NCBI GenBank assembly: GCA_005502445.1 | Contig: SCPB01000012.1 | Location: 1 to 58,537, forward strand | From: Microbacteriaceae bacterium X2B | Lineage (GTDB): Bacteria > Actinomycetota > Actinomycetes > Actinomycetales > Microbacteriaceae | Length of the DNA stretch: 58,537 nt | Reading direction: 5' to 3' | The notes under the pieces: generated by a model | Databases searched by the model: none | What the model was told of the DNA's origin: nothing | The model's input: only the letters and a program-made list of their open reading frames with translations | Translations under genes and position numbers: made by a program | In this document: positions 40,143 through 48,124 of the stretch, piece after piece | Layout: each line of letters starts with the position of its first letter | Position numbering within the stretch: the first letter of the stretch is position 1

Positions 40143-40154
40143 AGACTAGAGTCT
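40143..40154. promoter_or_regulatory. Palindrome with possible back-to-back -10 elements
   Basis: AGACT-AG-AGTCT, in the 90-bp gap between the kinase and regulator genes. It contains TAGAGT on the plus strand and TAGTCT on the minus strand, either of which could be a -10. Confidence 0.35.
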
Positions 40155-40174
40155 GTTGCGGGAGGAGGGGAATC

Positions 40175-40540
40175 GTGTCGCGAATCCTGATCGTCGAGGA
40201 CGAGCCCGACGTCCTGCTTCTGCTCGAGAACCGAGTGCGCGGAGCCGGGTACGAGGTTCTGAGCGCCACCGACGGCGAGCGCGGCCTCGAGCTCGCCCGC
40301 ACGGAGGAGCCGTCGCTCGTCATCCTCGACTGGATGATGCCCAAGCTCGACGGCATCCAGGTGTGCGAGCAATTGCGCGAGCACGATCCCCACCGCGCCA
40401 TCAAAGTGCTCATGCTCACCGCACGGTCGCAGCAGAAGGATGTCGAGCGGGCGTACGAGGCGGGCGCAGACGACTACATCGTCAAGCCGTTCAGCTCGCG
40501 CGAGCTCGTCGAGCGCATCACGGCCCTGCTGGCCGCCTAG
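40175..40540 (+). CDS. Single-domain response regulator (CheY-like)
   Basis: 121 aa, receiver domain only. Acidic pocket EDEP (residues 8-11), phospho-accepting Asp in LVILDWMMPKLDG (about residue 53), Thr in MLTARSQQKD and Lys in DDYIVKPFSSREL. There is no output domain, so it must act through a partner protein. The start is GTG 40175 with GGAGGAGGGG just upstream. Divergent from the histidine kinase; pairing is inferred from position. Confidence 0.87.
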   Translation: MSRILIVEDEPDVLLLLENRVRGAGYEVLSATDGERGLELARTEEPSLVILDWMMPKLDGIQVCEQLREHDPHRAIKVLMLTARSQQKDVERAYEAGADDYIVKPFSSRELVERITALLAA

Positions 40541-40569
40541 CCTCGCGCCTGGGGCGCCGTCGAGCGGCG

Positions 40570-41160
40570 TTACCGCGCGGGGCGCGAGACGTCGGTGCGG
40601 TGGAAGTTCTGGAACGAGCGGGATGCGGTCGGCCCGCGCTGCCCCTGGTAGCGGTTGAGGTAGCCGCCCGCGCCGTAGGGGTTCTCGGCCGGCGAGCTGA
40701 GGCGGAAGAAGCACAGCTGCCCGATCTTCATGCCGGGCCAGAGCTTGATCGGCAGCGTCGCGACGTTGCTGAGCTCGAGGGTCACGTGACCGCTGAACCC
40801 AGGGTCGATGAAGCCCGCCGTCGAGTGGGTGAGCAGGCCGAGCCGGCCGAGCGAGCTCTTGCCCTCGAGTCGCGCCGCGACGTCGTCGGGCAGGGTGACG
40901 GTCTCGAAGGTCGAGCCGAGCACGAACTCACCCGGGTGCAGGATGAACGGCTCGTCGGGCTTCGCCTCCACCAGGCGCGTCAGTTCGGGCTGCTCCTCCG
41001 CGGGATCGATGAAGGGGTATTTATGGTTGTCGAACAGCCGGAAGAGCGAATCGATGCGGACATCCACGCTCGAGGGCTGCACCATCGACAGATCGAGCGG
41101 ATCGAGGCCGATGCGGCCCGAATCGAGTTCGGCACGGATGTCGCGGTCGCTCAGCAGCAT
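40570..41160 (-). CDS. dcd: dCTP deaminase (possibly bifunctional dCTP deaminase/dUTPase)
   Basis: 196 aa. [12 protein letters not shown] at the start, [41 protein letters not shown] and [11 protein letters not shown] are conserved in the family. The catalytic Glu lies in HVTLELSN. It converts dCTP to dUTP, and in the mycobacterial type on to dUMP, to supply thymidylate synthesis. The [11 protein letters not shown] form matches the actinobacterial bifunctional type, but this needs alignment. TAGGGT is 6 nt upstream of the ATG. Confidence 0.9.
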   Translation of the reverse strand: MLLSDRDIRAELDSGRIGLDPLDLSMVQPSSVDVRIDSLFRLFDNHKYPFIDPAEEQPELTRLVEAKPDEPFILHPGEFVLGSTFETVTLPDDVAARLEGKSSLGRLGLLTHSTAGFIDPGFSGHVTLELSNVATLPIKLWPGMKIGQLCFFRLSSPAENPYGAGGYLNRYQGQRGPTASRSFQNFHRTDVSRPAR

Positions 41161-41166
41161 GCGCCC

Positions 41167-41172
41167 ACCCTA
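41167..41172 (-). promoter_or_regulatory. Candidate leaderless -10 (TAGGGT) of dcd
   Basis: Minus-strand TAGGGT ends 6 nt before the dcd ATG at 41160. Confidence 0.45.
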
Positions 41173-41246
41173 TCGAGGCGGCGGCCCGCCATCGCCGCCG
41201 CAGCTCGCGCCGCGTTGCTACACTCGACGCAGCCCTCCGGGGCGAC

Positions 41247-41317
41247 GCGGATGTAGTTCAATGGCAGAACTTCAGCTTCCCAAGCTGATAGCGCGGGTTC
41301 GATTCCCGTCATCCGCT
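41247..41317 (+). tRNA. tRNA-Gly, anticodon CCC
   Basis: A full cloverleaf folds: acceptor GCGGATG/CATCCGC, D stem GTTC/GAAC, anticodon stem TCAGC/GCTGA with loop TTCCCAA (anticodon CCC, reads GGG), four-nt variable loop, T arm GCGGG-TTCGATT-CCCGT with one G-U pair. Discriminator base is T; the 3' CCA is not encoded. Confidence 0.95.
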
Positions 41318-41384
41318 CCGTGTGATGTCAGGAGATCGTGGACGGGCCGACGCCACCACCTGCTCCGCGAACCGTCGTCCGCAC

Positions 41385-41454
41385 GCAATTCACACGGAAA
41401 CACGCACCTCGCACAGGAAGAGCCGTATGACGTCGGTGTTTCCGTGTGAATTGC
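41385..41454. repeat. Long-stem inverted repeat, 19-bp perfect arms
   Basis: Left arm GCAATTCACACGGAAACAC (41385-41403), right arm its exact complement (41436-41454), loop 32 nt. The strongest of the long-stem elements in this window; 67 bp after the tRNA gene. Confidence 0.8.
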
Positions 41455-41640
41455 TGCTGAGGGCCCGTGGCGATCGTCCTCCCTCGCGAGCGCCGCGGGC
41501 GGTGCGCGCGTAGACCTGCTCCGGGTTCCGCGGTGGAACGTCGTCGAGCGGGCGGATCCCACCACCGAGATTGAACGACGGGATGTGGAACAGCGGCTCG
41601 TCGACAATCCTGGCAGCGACTTGCGGAGGCACCTCAACCC
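41410..41640 (-). pseudogene. Possible remnant of an unidentified coding sequence
   Basis: The minus-strand frame contains a protein-like run (FHIPSFNLGGGIRPLDD) with balanced hydrophobicity, unusual for a chance frame. No ATG start; the only internal option is a GTG. Codon usage is less GC-biased than in true genes nearby. Family not recognised. Confidence 0.25.
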
Positions 41641-41688
41641 ATGTGGTCGCTCGACGCGCCCGAAATGTCGAGCCCTCAACTCGTCGCG

Positions 41689-41694
41689 TAGTCT
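41689..41694 (+). promoter_or_regulatory. Candidate leaderless -10 (TAGTCT) of the DUF4383 gene
   Basis: TAGTCT ends 8 nt before GTG 41703. Confidence 0.35.
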
Positions 41695-41702
41695 CGACCG
41701 AC

Positions 41703-42122
41703 GTGAGATCGTACAACCGCCTGTTCGCCGCCGCGTTCGGCCTCCTCTTCCTCGCCCTCGGTGCGGCCGGTTTCGTCGTCTCGTTCGGGCGCCCCCCGCT
41801 CGATGTCGAGGGGGTGCCGCTGCTCGGGTTCTTCACCGCGAACCCGCTGCAGTCGGTGCTGTCGATGGCGACGGGCGCGGTGCTCCTCGTGCCAGCGCTG
41901 ACGTCGTCACGGACCGCGCGGCGGGTCAACGCGATCCTGGGCGCTGCGCTGCTCGCCTCCGGCATCGCGGGCCTCTACGTGATCGGCACTCCGGCGAACG
42001 TTCTCGCCCTCAACGCCACGGACATCCTCCTGCAGTTCGCCGCAGCCGCGTTCCTGCTCGGGGCGAGCCTCGGCGCCGATCGCGCGGGGGCGAGTCAGTC
42101 GGGCGGCCCGCTCGTCAAGTGA
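41703..42122 (+). CDS. DUF4383-like membrane protein
   Basis: 139 aa with four membrane helices. The repeated pattern of the family is visible: FTANPLQSVLSMATGAVLL in the second helix and LNATDILLQFAAAAFLL in the fourth, each with N-x-x-x-x-x-L before a helix. Function unknown. The start is GTG 41703; open sequence upstream is not membrane-like. Convergent with the helicase gene, 25 nt apart. Confidence 0.7.
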   Translation: MRSYNRLFAAAFGLLFLALGAAGFVVSFGRPPLDVEGVPLLGFFTANPLQSVLSMATGAVLLVPALTSSRTARRVNAILGAALLASGIAGLYVIGTPANVLALNATDILLQFAAAAFLLGASLGADRAGASQSGGPLVK

Positions 42123-42147
42123 CGGCGGCGGCGCGGCCGGCCACGGA

Positions 42148-43470
42148 TCACGCCGATTCGACCGCGCGCCCGATGGCCGGCTCGACGTCGGCCATGAAGC
42201 GCCGCACGTCGTCGTCGACGATGACGTCGCTGGGCCGCAGCCCGCGCGTCAGGTAGAGCCCCTCGATCGAGCGGATGCGCGAGAGCGCCACGTACGCCTG
42301 CCCCGGCGCGAAGGCCCGGGCCCCGAGGTCGACGATCGCCCGGTCGTAGGTCGAGCCCTGCGACTTGTGGATCGTCACCGCCCACGCCAGCCGCAGCGGG
42401 AACTGCGTGAACTCGGCCACGACGTCCTTCGTCACGCGCTTGGTCGCGGCCGAATAGGTGTACCGGTACTTCTCCCACGTCGCCGGCACGACCTCGAAGC
42501 CCTCCCCCTCGACCTTGACCCACACCGTCTTGCCGATTCGCTCGACGGTGCCGAGCGTGCCGTTCACCCAGCGCGGCAGACCCTCGCCGCCCGTGTCGTT
42601 GCGCAGGAACATCACCTGCGCCCCGACCTTGAGCTCGAGCGCCTCGTCGGCGGGGTATCCGCCGCGCCCGCCGAACTCGCCGGCGATCTCGGCGCGGGCG
42701 ATCTTGCCGTCTCCGGGCAGCCGGCGGAGGGCATCCTGATTGATGCGCGTGACGGTCGCATTCGTCGTCGCGAGGGTCAGGATGCCCTCCGCCGGAGCGG
42801 GGCGGGCGCCGGCCTCGTTGAGGGCGCGCCCGATCTCGGGCGTCACCTCCCCGTGGCGAACGGCCGAGAGCATGCGCCGGAAGCTCTCGTCCTGCTGGCG
42901 GTGGATCGTCTGCAGCTCGACGATGCGCAGCTCGGCCTCGCGCCACGCCTTCGCGTCGAAGAACCACATCGACCGGTAGTGGTCGGCGTAGTAGGCGCGC
43001 TCGCCCTCGTCGCGACCCGGCACGGGGGCGAGCTGGTACGGGTCGCCGAAGAGCACGACCTGCGCCCCGCCGAATGGCTCGTTCGGGCGCGCGCGGCTCT
43101 CGCGCAGCCGTCGGTCGATCGCGTCCATGAGGTCGGCGCTCACCATCGAGATCTCGTCGATGACGATCGTGTCGACCTCGCGCAGCAGTCGGGCGAGCTG
43201 GGGCGGGTTCTCGAGCTCCTGGTCGGCGATGAGCCCGATCGGCAGTCGGAACAGCGAGTGGATCGTCTGCCCGCCCACGTTCAGCGCTGCGACCCCCGTG
43301 GGCGCGCACACGATGACCGTGCGGTCGGTCGACTCGAGGAACGCCTGCAGAAGCGTCGACTTGCCCGTGCCGGCGCGACCGGTGACGAAGACGTGGTCAC
43401 GTGTGGACTCGATGAGGTCGAGCACGGCCCGCTGCTCGGCGGCGAGGCCGGCCTCGGGTCGTTTCGGCAT
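42148..43470 (-). CDS. PIF1/RecD-like superfamily 1 helicase (AAA domain)
   Basis: 440 aa. Walker A is VTGRAGTGKST (about residue 30); Walker B is VIDEISMVSADL; motif III is LFGDPYQLAPVPG; the C-terminal UvrD-like motifs are TIHKSQGSTYDRAIVDLG and AYVALSRIRSIEGLYL. These show a DNA-dependent ATPase of the PIF1/RecD2 type that moves 5'-3'. No nuclease domain is attached. Exact role in repair or replication is unknown. ATG 43470 with TACCCT 7 nt upstream. Confidence 0.88.
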   Translation of the reverse strand: MPKRPEAGLAAEQRAVLDLIESTRDHVFVTGRAGTGKSTLLQAFLESTDRTVIVCAPTGVAALNVGGQTIHSLFRLPIGLIADQELENPPQLARLLREVDTIVIDEISMVSADLMDAIDRRLRESRARPNEPFGGAQVVLFGDPYQLAPVPGRDEGERAYYADHYRSMWFFDAKAWREAELRIVELQTIHRQQDESFRRMLSAVRHGEVTPEIGRALNEAGARPAPAEGILTLATTNATVTRINQDALRRLPGDGKIARAEIAGEFGGRGGYPADEALELKVGAQVMFLRNDTGGEGLPRWVNGTLGTVERIGKTVWVKVEGEGFEVVPATWEKYRYTYSAATKRVTKDVVAEFTQFPLRLAWAVTIHKSQGSTYDRAIVDLGARAFAPGQAYVALSRIRSIEGLYLTRGLRPSDVIVDDDVRRFMADVEPAIGRAVESA

Positions 43471-43477
43471 GACTGCC

Positions 43478-43483
43478 AGGGTA
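43478..43483 (-). promoter_or_regulatory. Candidate leaderless -10 (TACCCT) of the helicase gene
   Basis: Minus-strand TACCCT ends 7 nt before the ATG at 43470. Confidence 0.45.
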
Positions 43484-43515
43484 GCCCGCTCGGCGGCGCT
43501 CGCCGCGCCCGCGCC

Positions 43516-43521
43516 TAGGCT
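43516..43521 (+). promoter_or_regulatory. Candidate leaderless -10 (TAGGCT) of the gene at 43529
   Basis: TAGGCT ends 7 nt before ATG 43529, and favours that ATG over the in-frame one at 43523. Confidence 0.45.
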
Positions 43522-43528
43522 GATGCGC

Positions 43529-44488
43529 ATGGCGCGGCGGCGGATGCTCTGGGGAGGACCCGTCGCCGCATCCGTCGCCGTCGCGGCCGTCGCGATCGCG
43601 GCCGCACTCGGCCCCCTGACGAGCCCGGAGCGCCCCGTGCGCGACTACCTCGCGGCGCTCGCGGCCGACGACCTCGTGTCCGCCGCCGCATTCGCCGGTC
43701 TCGACGAGGCCGACCTCGCGCGGCTCGGCGGAATGCCCCTCGGCGACGCGGGGTCGCCCGATGTCGTCGAGATCGTGCGGGTCGCAGCGGTCGACGGGCG
43801 CACCCGGCTCGTGACCGGGCGCTACGGCGAGCGCGGCGTCGACGTCGTGGACGTGGCCTTCGTCGTGCGCGCGGCGCCGCTCGGGCCGTTCACCCGCTGG
43901 GTGCTGAGCGAGCCGCCCGTCGCGGAGCTCGTGGTGCGCGCCGACCGGCACGACGAGGTCGTCGTCGCGGGTGAGCGCCTGCCCGTGGCCGAGCCCGGGG
44001 CTCCCGTCGTCGTCACGGCCTTCGTGCCCGCGCGCGTCGAGGCGCGCATCGACGACCCCTCCCTCGACGCCGCGCCCGCGCGGGCCCGGCTCGGCGACGG
44101 CACGCGCGCGCTCGAGCTCGCGGTCGTGCCCTCGGCGCGGCTCGAGCGGGCGGTCGCGCGCGAGGTCGAGGCGTTCCTCGACGAGTGCGTGGCCCAGCGC
44201 GTGCTGCAGCCCGCCGGATGCCCCTTCGGCATCGTCGTGCCCGACCGGCTGCTCGCCGCGCCGCGCTGGCGGGTGAGCGTGCCGCCCGTCATCGCGATCG
44301 TGCCGGGCGGGCGGCCCGGGGAATGGCTCGTCGAGGGCGGCGCGACGGTGCGGGTGGCCCTGACGGTGCAGCGCCTCATCGACGGCGTCGTGCTCGATCG
44401 CGACGAGGCGGTCGTGGCGGTCATCCGGGGTTCGGTCGCCCTCGGCGACGACGGGGCGACCCTGACGCTCGATCCGCCGCAGGAGTGA
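43529..44488 (+). CDS. Hypothetical secreted or membrane-anchored protein, 319 aa
   Basis: Basic N-terminus followed by a hydrophobic helix (GGPVAASVAVAAVAIAAALG), either a signal peptide or an anchor, then an extracytoplasmic region of mixed strands. Two cysteines (FLDECVAQR and PAGCPFGI) about 11 residues apart could form a disulfide. An initial DYLAALAADDLVSAAAFAGL block resembles the helical start of small lipoprotein-like domains, but no family was recognised. Divergent from the helicase, convergent with the CopD-CtaG gene. Confidence 0.7.
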   Translation: MARRRMLWGGPVAASVAVAAVAIAAALGPLTSPERPVRDYLAALAADDLVSAAAFAGLDEADLARLGGMPLGDAGSPDVVEIVRVAAVDGRTRLVTGRYGERGVDVVDVAFVVRAAPLGPFTRWVLSEPPVAELVVRADRHDEVVVAGERLPVAEPGAPVVVTAFVPARVEARIDDPSLDAAPARARLGDGTRALELAVVPSARLERAVAREVEAFLDECVAQRVLQPAGCPFGIVVPDRLLAAPRWRVSVPPVIAIVPGGRPGEWLVEGGATVRVALTVQRLIDGVVLDRDEAVVAVIRGSVALGDDGATLTLDPPQE

Positions 44489-44504
44489 CCGCGGCGCTCA
44501 GCGC

Positions 44505-46535
44505 TCAGCGCTCGGAGCCGGAACGTTCTGCGCGCCGCTCGAGCATCGCGTTGTAGGCCGCGAGCTCGGCATCGTCGTCGCGGTCGGCCTGGCGGTCGCG
44601 GCGCTTCGCCTCGCGCGAGTCGTCGCGGCTCCACATCACGGCGACGAGGATCGCGAGCGCGAGGGTCGGGATCTCGCCGACGCTCCAGGCGATCTCGCCC
44701 CCGCGCACCTGGTCGGCCAGCGGCGTCGGGCCCCACTCGCGGCCCATCGCGCCGTACCACTCCGGCAGCAGCAACCCCGTGCCGGTGATGAGCGAGAGGC
44801 CGAAGAAGGCGTGGAACGCCATCGTCGCGAGCAGGATCATGAGCCGCACCGGGTACGGCGGCCGGTAGGGCGCGGGGTCGACGCCGATGAGCGCCGAGAC
44901 GAAGAGGTAGCCGCTCAGCAGGAAGTGCAGGATCATCCACTGATGCCCGAGGTGGTCGGTGACGGCCCACGAGAACAGCGGCGAGTAGTAGAACACGAGC
45001 AGCGAGACGGCGAAGACCACCGAGGCGACGATCGGGTGGCCGACGAGGCCCGCGAAGCGCGAGTGCACGATGGCGAGGATCCACTCGCGCGGGCCGCGCG
45101 AGCCGTCGGTGCGGGCGTGGATGGCCCGTGCCGCGAGCGTCACGGGCGCCGCGAGCACGAGCATCACGGGAATGCCCATGCTCAGCATCATGTGGCCGAG
45201 CATGTGGACGCTGAAGAGGTACCGCTCGTACACCGCGAGTCCGCTCGAGGTCACGACGACGAGCGCGACCATGCCGAGCACCCAGAGGATCGTGCGGTGC
45301 ACGGGCCAGCGGTCGCCGCGGCGGTGCAGGCGCAGGACTCCGGCGAGGTAGAAGAAGGCGCCGAAGCCGGCGAGCAGCGCCCACGGCAGGTTGAGATCCC
45401 ACTCGGTGAGCACGCGCCACGGCTCGAACGGCGGCGGCAGCGGCGCGCCGGTGAGCAGCTCGGCGGGGCTCGGGTCGGCGACCTCGTCGAGGGGGGCCTG
45501 CGGCACGGGCGAGGGCGTGCGCGCGAGCGCGGTGGCGAGGCCCGAGGCGATGCCCATGGCGGCGAGCTCGGCCACGACGATGACCCAGAAGGATGCCCGG
45601 GGCGCCCGGTCGCGCGCGATCCGCCCGATGAGAACGCGACGGTGCACCGCCCCGAGGCCGCCCAGCACGAGAAGCGCGATGACCTTCGCGGCCACGATGG
45701 CGCCGTATCCGGAGTCGAGCCCGGCCCACCCGCCGATGCGCAGCTGCGCGCTCACGAGGCCCGAGGCGGCGACGACGACGAAGGCGATGAGCGCGATCGT
45801 CGAGTAGCGGGCGAGCACGATCGGGAGCCGGTCGCCGAGCTGCCGACGGAGCAGCACGAGAGCGACGAGCCCCCCGACCCAGAGCGCGGCGAACACCGCG
45901 TGCAGGTAGACGGCGGTCACGGCCGCGTCGTGATCGGCGGTGCCGCCCGTGTGCCCCTGCTGCGCGACGGGCCACAGCGCGGCGACGGCGAGCAGCCCCA
46001 CGACGGCGAGCGCCGCCTGCGAGCGCACGGCGAAGCACAGCACCGTCACGGCCGCCGTCATGAGGGTCGTCCACAGCCAGGCCTGGCCGATCTCGGTCTC
46101 GCCGAAGAAGGTCGCGAGCAGGCGCCCGAAGCGCCCGTCGAGGGCGACGGGCTCGAGGAACACGCTGAGGAAGGTGAGGAAGCCCGCGGCGGCGGCGGCG
46201 AGCGCCCACAGCCCTGCGGCGCCCGCGGCGATGTCGAGGGCGCGATGGTGCTCGAGCCGGCCGGGGCCGAGGGCGAGGAGCGCGAGCAGGATGCTGCCGA
46301 GCGCGGCCGCGGCCGAGAGGGTCATGACGAGCTTCGCGGCAGGAAGCCCGTAGCGCACGAGCGGCCCGGGGTCGGCGACGAGCGGTGCCGCGGCTCCCCC
46401 GCCGAGAACGAGGGCGAGCACGAGGGCGAGGGCGGCGGCGGCGGCGAGCGCGGCGAGACCCACGGCCGCCCAGGGAACCCCGCCGCGGGCGCCGCGCACA
46501 GTATGCTCACGCGCGCTGGGCCGGGTCGAGGTCAC
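44505..46535 (-). CDS. CopD / CtaG (caa3-type) fusion membrane protein
   Basis: 676 aa with about sixteen membrane helices in two modules. Residues ~50-350 are CopD-like (copper import/resistance), including QQGHTGGTADHDAAVTAVYLHAVFAALWVGG with His residues suited to copper. Residues ~370-640 are the CtaG_caa3 domain (SVHMLGHMMLSMGIPV, HPIVASVVF, HLGHQWMILHFLLSGYLF), thought to deliver copper to cytochrome oxidase. The fusion is common in actinobacteria. The start is GTG 46535, 6 nt after TACCCT. A charged cytoplasmic tail ends the protein. Confidence 0.87.
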   Translation of the reverse strand: MTSTRPSAREHTVRGARGGVPWAAVGLAALAAAAALALVLALVLGGGAAAPLVADPGPLVRYGLPAAKLVMTLSAAAALGSILLALLALGPGRLEHHRALDIAAGAAGLWALAAAAAGFLTFLSVFLEPVALDGRFGRLLATFFGETEIGQAWLWTTLMTAAVTVLCFAVRSQAALAVVGLLAVAALWPVAQQGHTGGTADHDAAVTAVYLHAVFAALWVGGLVALVLLRRQLGDRLPIVLARYSTIALIAFVVVAASGLVSAQLRIGGWAGLDSGYGAIVAAKVIALLVLGGLGAVHRRVLIGRIARDRAPRASFWVIVVAELAAMGIASGLATALARTPSPVPQAPLDEVADPSPAELLTGAPLPPPFEPWRVLTEWDLNLPWALLAGFGAFFYLAGVLRLHRRGDRWPVHRTILWVLGMVALVVVTSSGLAVYERYLFSVHMLGHMMLSMGIPVMLVLAAPVTLAARAIHARTDGSRGPREWILAIVHSRFAGLVGHPIVASVVFAVSLLVFYYSPLFSWAVTDHLGHQWMILHFLLSGYLFVSALIGVDPAPYRPPYPVRLMILLATMAFHAFFGLSLITGTGLLLPEWYGAMGREWGPTPLADQVRGGEIAWSVGEIPTLALAILVAVMWSRDDSREAKRRDRQADRDDDAELAAYNAMLERRAERSGSER

Positions 46536-46541
46536 GACTCA

Positions 46542-46547
46542 AGGGTA
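46542..46547 (-). promoter_or_regulatory. Candidate leaderless -10 (TACCCT) of copD-ctaG
   Basis: Minus-strand TACCCT ends 6 nt before the GTG at 46535. Confidence 0.4.
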
Positions 46548-46664
46548 GGCGAGCATCCTGATCGCGATATGCGGCCGCGATCGCGACGCGGCGGCCGCCG
46601 TCGACCGCGACAGGACGCGCACCCCGCGCTGCCCCACGGCCGCCCACCCGGGCCCGCGACCGCC

Positions 46665-46720
46665 AGATCCGTCGCTCGTTGCGCAGCGAGCAGGCTCAGC
46701 GAGCAACGGGCGACGGATCT
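46665..46720. repeat. Long-stem inverted repeat
   Basis: Left arm AGATCCGTCGCTCGTTGC (46665-46682) pairs with 46703-46720 at 17 of 18 positions; loop 20 nt. Confidence 0.7.
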
Positions 46721-46906
46721 GCGCAGGTTCGCCCAGTGGCGGGCACGACTCGCGCGCTCGACAGCACGCGGGCACGCGGCCTCGGGCGCACGAGCGGGAC
46801 GCTCGCCCCGAGCGCTCGCCCCGAGCTGCCCCACTGCCGCCCGAACGACGCGGCGGGGGACGACCCGAAGGCCGCCCCCCGTCGCGGGGACCAGAAACGG
46901 TCGGAA

Positions 46907-47200
46907 CTACTTGGCGGCGGCCTTGAGCTTGCTGCCGGCGCTGATCTTCACGCCGTTCGACGCGGCGATCTGGATCGTCTCCCCGGTCTGGGGGTTGCGA
47001 CCCGTGCGGGCGGCACGGGCGGTGCGCTCGACCGAGATCCAGCCAGGGATCGAGACCTTGGTGCCCTTGCCCACGGCGTCGGACAGGACCGAGAACAGGC
47101 CGTCGACGACACGGTTGACGTCGGCCTGGCTCAGGCCCGACTCAGCGGCCACGGCGGCGACGAGCTCGGAACGGTTCATGGTGTCCTCCTCGGACGTCAA
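46907..47200 (-). CDS. hup: HU family DNA-binding protein
   Basis: 97 aa. NRSELVAAVAAESGLSQADVNRVVDGLF is the helical dimer part; the DNA-binding arm includes GRNPQTGETIQI. Short form, without the Lys/Ala-rich tail of mycobacterial HupB. Compacts and bends DNA. GGAGGA precedes the ATG. A possible promoter has -10 GATAGT (minus strand, 47250-47255) and -35 TTGCCC about 19 nt further up. Confidence 0.93.
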   Translation of the reverse strand: MTSEEDTMNRSELVAAVAAESGLSQADVNRVVDGLFSVLSDAVGKGTKVSIPGWISVERTARAARTGRNPQTGETIQIAASNGVKISAGSKLKAAAK

Positions 47201-47249
47201 GTTCGGTGGAACGGCTCTCAGCCAGGGGATGGCCGCGAACCGCCTCGAA

Positions 47250-47255
47250 ACTATC
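47250..47255 (-). promoter_or_regulatory. Possible -10 (GATAGT) of hup
   Basis: Minus-strand GATAGT with TTGCCC as -35 candidate about 19 nt upstream; unlike most promoters here it leaves a leader with a Shine-Dalgarno. Confidence 0.35.
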
Positions 47256-47276
47256 AGCAGTTCCGCGTGTTTCCGG

Positions 47277-47315
47277 GCAATTCGCCCTCCGGTGCGGCGA
47301 TTCGTCGCGAATTGC
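47277..47315. repeat. Inverted repeat GCAATTCG / CGAATTGC
   Basis: 8-bp perfect arms at 47277-47284 and 47308-47315, loop 23 nt, upstream of the hup promoter. Confidence 0.5.
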
Positions 47316-47329
47316 TCACTGGACGACGA

Positions 47330-47359
47330 CGAGGGGCGCCCCGAAAGGGACGCCCCTCG
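47330..47359 (-). terminator. Hairpin terminator after rpsN
   Basis: A 13-bp stem (CGAGGGGCGCCCC with GGGACGCCCCTCG, one G-U pair in RNA) around a 4-nt GAAA loop, 27 bp after the rpsN stop. The clearest intrinsic-terminator-like hairpin in the window; no long U-run follows. Confidence 0.75.
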
Positions 47360-47386
47360 TGGTGGGTCGGAGCCGGGAGCGGCGGA

Positions 47387-47692
47387 CTACCAGCTCGACT
47401 TGGTGATGCCCGGCAACTCGCCGCGGTGCGCCATGTCGCGGAAGCGAACGCGAGAGATCCCGTACTGCTTGAGGTGGCCGCGGGGGCGGCCGTCGACGGC
47501 GTCGCGGTTGCGCACGCGCACGGGCGAGGCGTCGCGGGGCAGCTTCTGCAGGCCCTGGCGGGCCGCCTCGCGCGACTCATCGGTGCCGGCCGGATCGACG
47601 AGGGCCTTCTTCAGTTCGCGTCGCTTCGCGGCCCAGCGCTCGACGACGATCTTGCGCTGCTCGTTGCGAGCGATCTTGCTCTTCTTCGCCAT
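47387..47692 (-). CDS. rpsN: 30S ribosomal protein S14, zinc-independent (long) form
   Basis: 101 aa, [14 protein letters not shown] at the start and [19 protein letters not shown] at the end. It lacks all cysteines, so it is the C- form that needs no zinc, in contrast to the 61-aa zinc-binding S14. Last gene of rpmB-rpmG-rpsN, followed by a strong hairpin. In many actinobacteria such C- paralogues are made under zinc starvation, and here they stand beside zur and znuABC. Confidence 0.94.
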   Translation of the reverse strand: MAKKSKIARNEQRKIVVERWAAKRRELKKALVDPAGTDESREAARQGLQKLPRDASPVRVRNRDAVDGRPRGHLKQYGISRVRFRDMAHRGELPGITKSSW

Positions 47693-47695
47693 TTC

Positions 47696-47863
47696 TTAGC
47701 GCTCCTCGCGGAATTCGACGTGCTTGCGGATGACCGGGTCGTACTTCTTGAGCACGAGGCGGTCGGGGTCGTTGCGGCGGTTCTTGCGGGTCACGTAGGT
47801 GTACCCGGTACCGGCCGTCGACTTGAGCTTGATGATCGGACGGACGTCCTGCTGCTTGGCCAC
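47696..47863 (-). CDS. rpmG: 50S ribosomal protein L33, zinc-independent form
   Basis: 55 aa: starts [20 protein letters not shown] and ends KHVEFREER. No cysteine, so the zinc ribbon of C+ L33 is absent. The start is GTG 47863, directly after the rpmB stop, and the rpsN start is 3 nt downstream of its stop. Part of the cysteine-free ribosomal protein set next to the zinc-uptake genes. Confidence 0.93.
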   Translation of the reverse strand: MAKQQDVRPIIKLKSTAGTGYTYVTRKNRRNDPDRLVLKKYDPVIRKHVEFREER

Positions 47864-48100
47864 TTAGATCTTCTCCCCACGGGCCAGGAGGTCCTTGACC
47901 ACGGATTCGATGCCCCGCGCGTCGATGACCTTGATGCCCTTGGCCGACAGGGTCAGCGTGACATTGCGGCGCAGCGACGGCACGAAGTACGTCTTCTTCT
48001 GGATGTTCGGGTCGAACCGGCGCTTGGTGCGTCGGTGCGAGTGCGAGATGTTGTGTCCGAAACCGGGAACGGCTCCGGTCACCTGGCAGACGGCTGCCAT
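47864..48100 (-). CDS. rpmB: 50S ribosomal protein L28
   Basis: 78 aa: [20 protein letters not shown] at the start, then [19 protein letters not shown] and a RGEKI end. Only one cysteine (residue 5), so it lacks the paired CxxC zinc motifs and resembles the E. coli form. GGAGG precedes the ATG at 48100. First of the rpmB-rpmG-rpsN run; an 18-bp palindrome at 48125-48142 lies in its leader. Confidence 0.93.
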   Translation of the reverse strand: MAAVCQVTGAVPGFGHNISHSHRRTKRRFDPNIQKKTYFVPSLRRNVTLTLSAKGIKVIDARGIESVVKDLLARGEKI

Positions 48101-48124
48101 GGTTCCTCCATTTATTCGGCTACC

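Larger units (their letters stand above)
41318..41702. other. Region after tRNA-Gly: long inverted repeat and possible gene remnant
   Basis: No intact gene. Holds the 19-bp inverted repeat at 41385-41454. On the minus strand about 41400-41640 reads protein-like (VDEPLFHIPSFNLGGGIRPL, DDVPPRNPEQVYART) but lacks a good start and runs into the repeat. Confidence 0.4.
46536..46906. other. Intergenic region between copD-ctaG and hup
   Basis: No supported gene. Contains the inverted repeat at 46665-46720, a direct repeat CGCTCGCCCCGAG near 46800-46825, and a short GC stem (CCCCGTCGCGGGG, about 46877-46889) that may end hup transcription. Confidence 0.45.

Noticed and set aside
37595-40540. 981-codon open frame ending in a receiver domain, as a fusion protein
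   Set aside because: Only the last 121 codons are real; the rest is antisense to idi and the kinase. A strong Shine-Dalgarno marks the true start at 40175.
41272-41679. Minus-strand frame with DDGNRTRAISLGS
   Set aside because: That peptide is the translation of the 3' half of a tRNA gene, a well-known artefact.
46532-46834. 100-codon frame in the hup-copD gap
   Set aside because: Ala/Arg/Pro/Ser-rich, covers the inverted repeat, no ribosome binding site.
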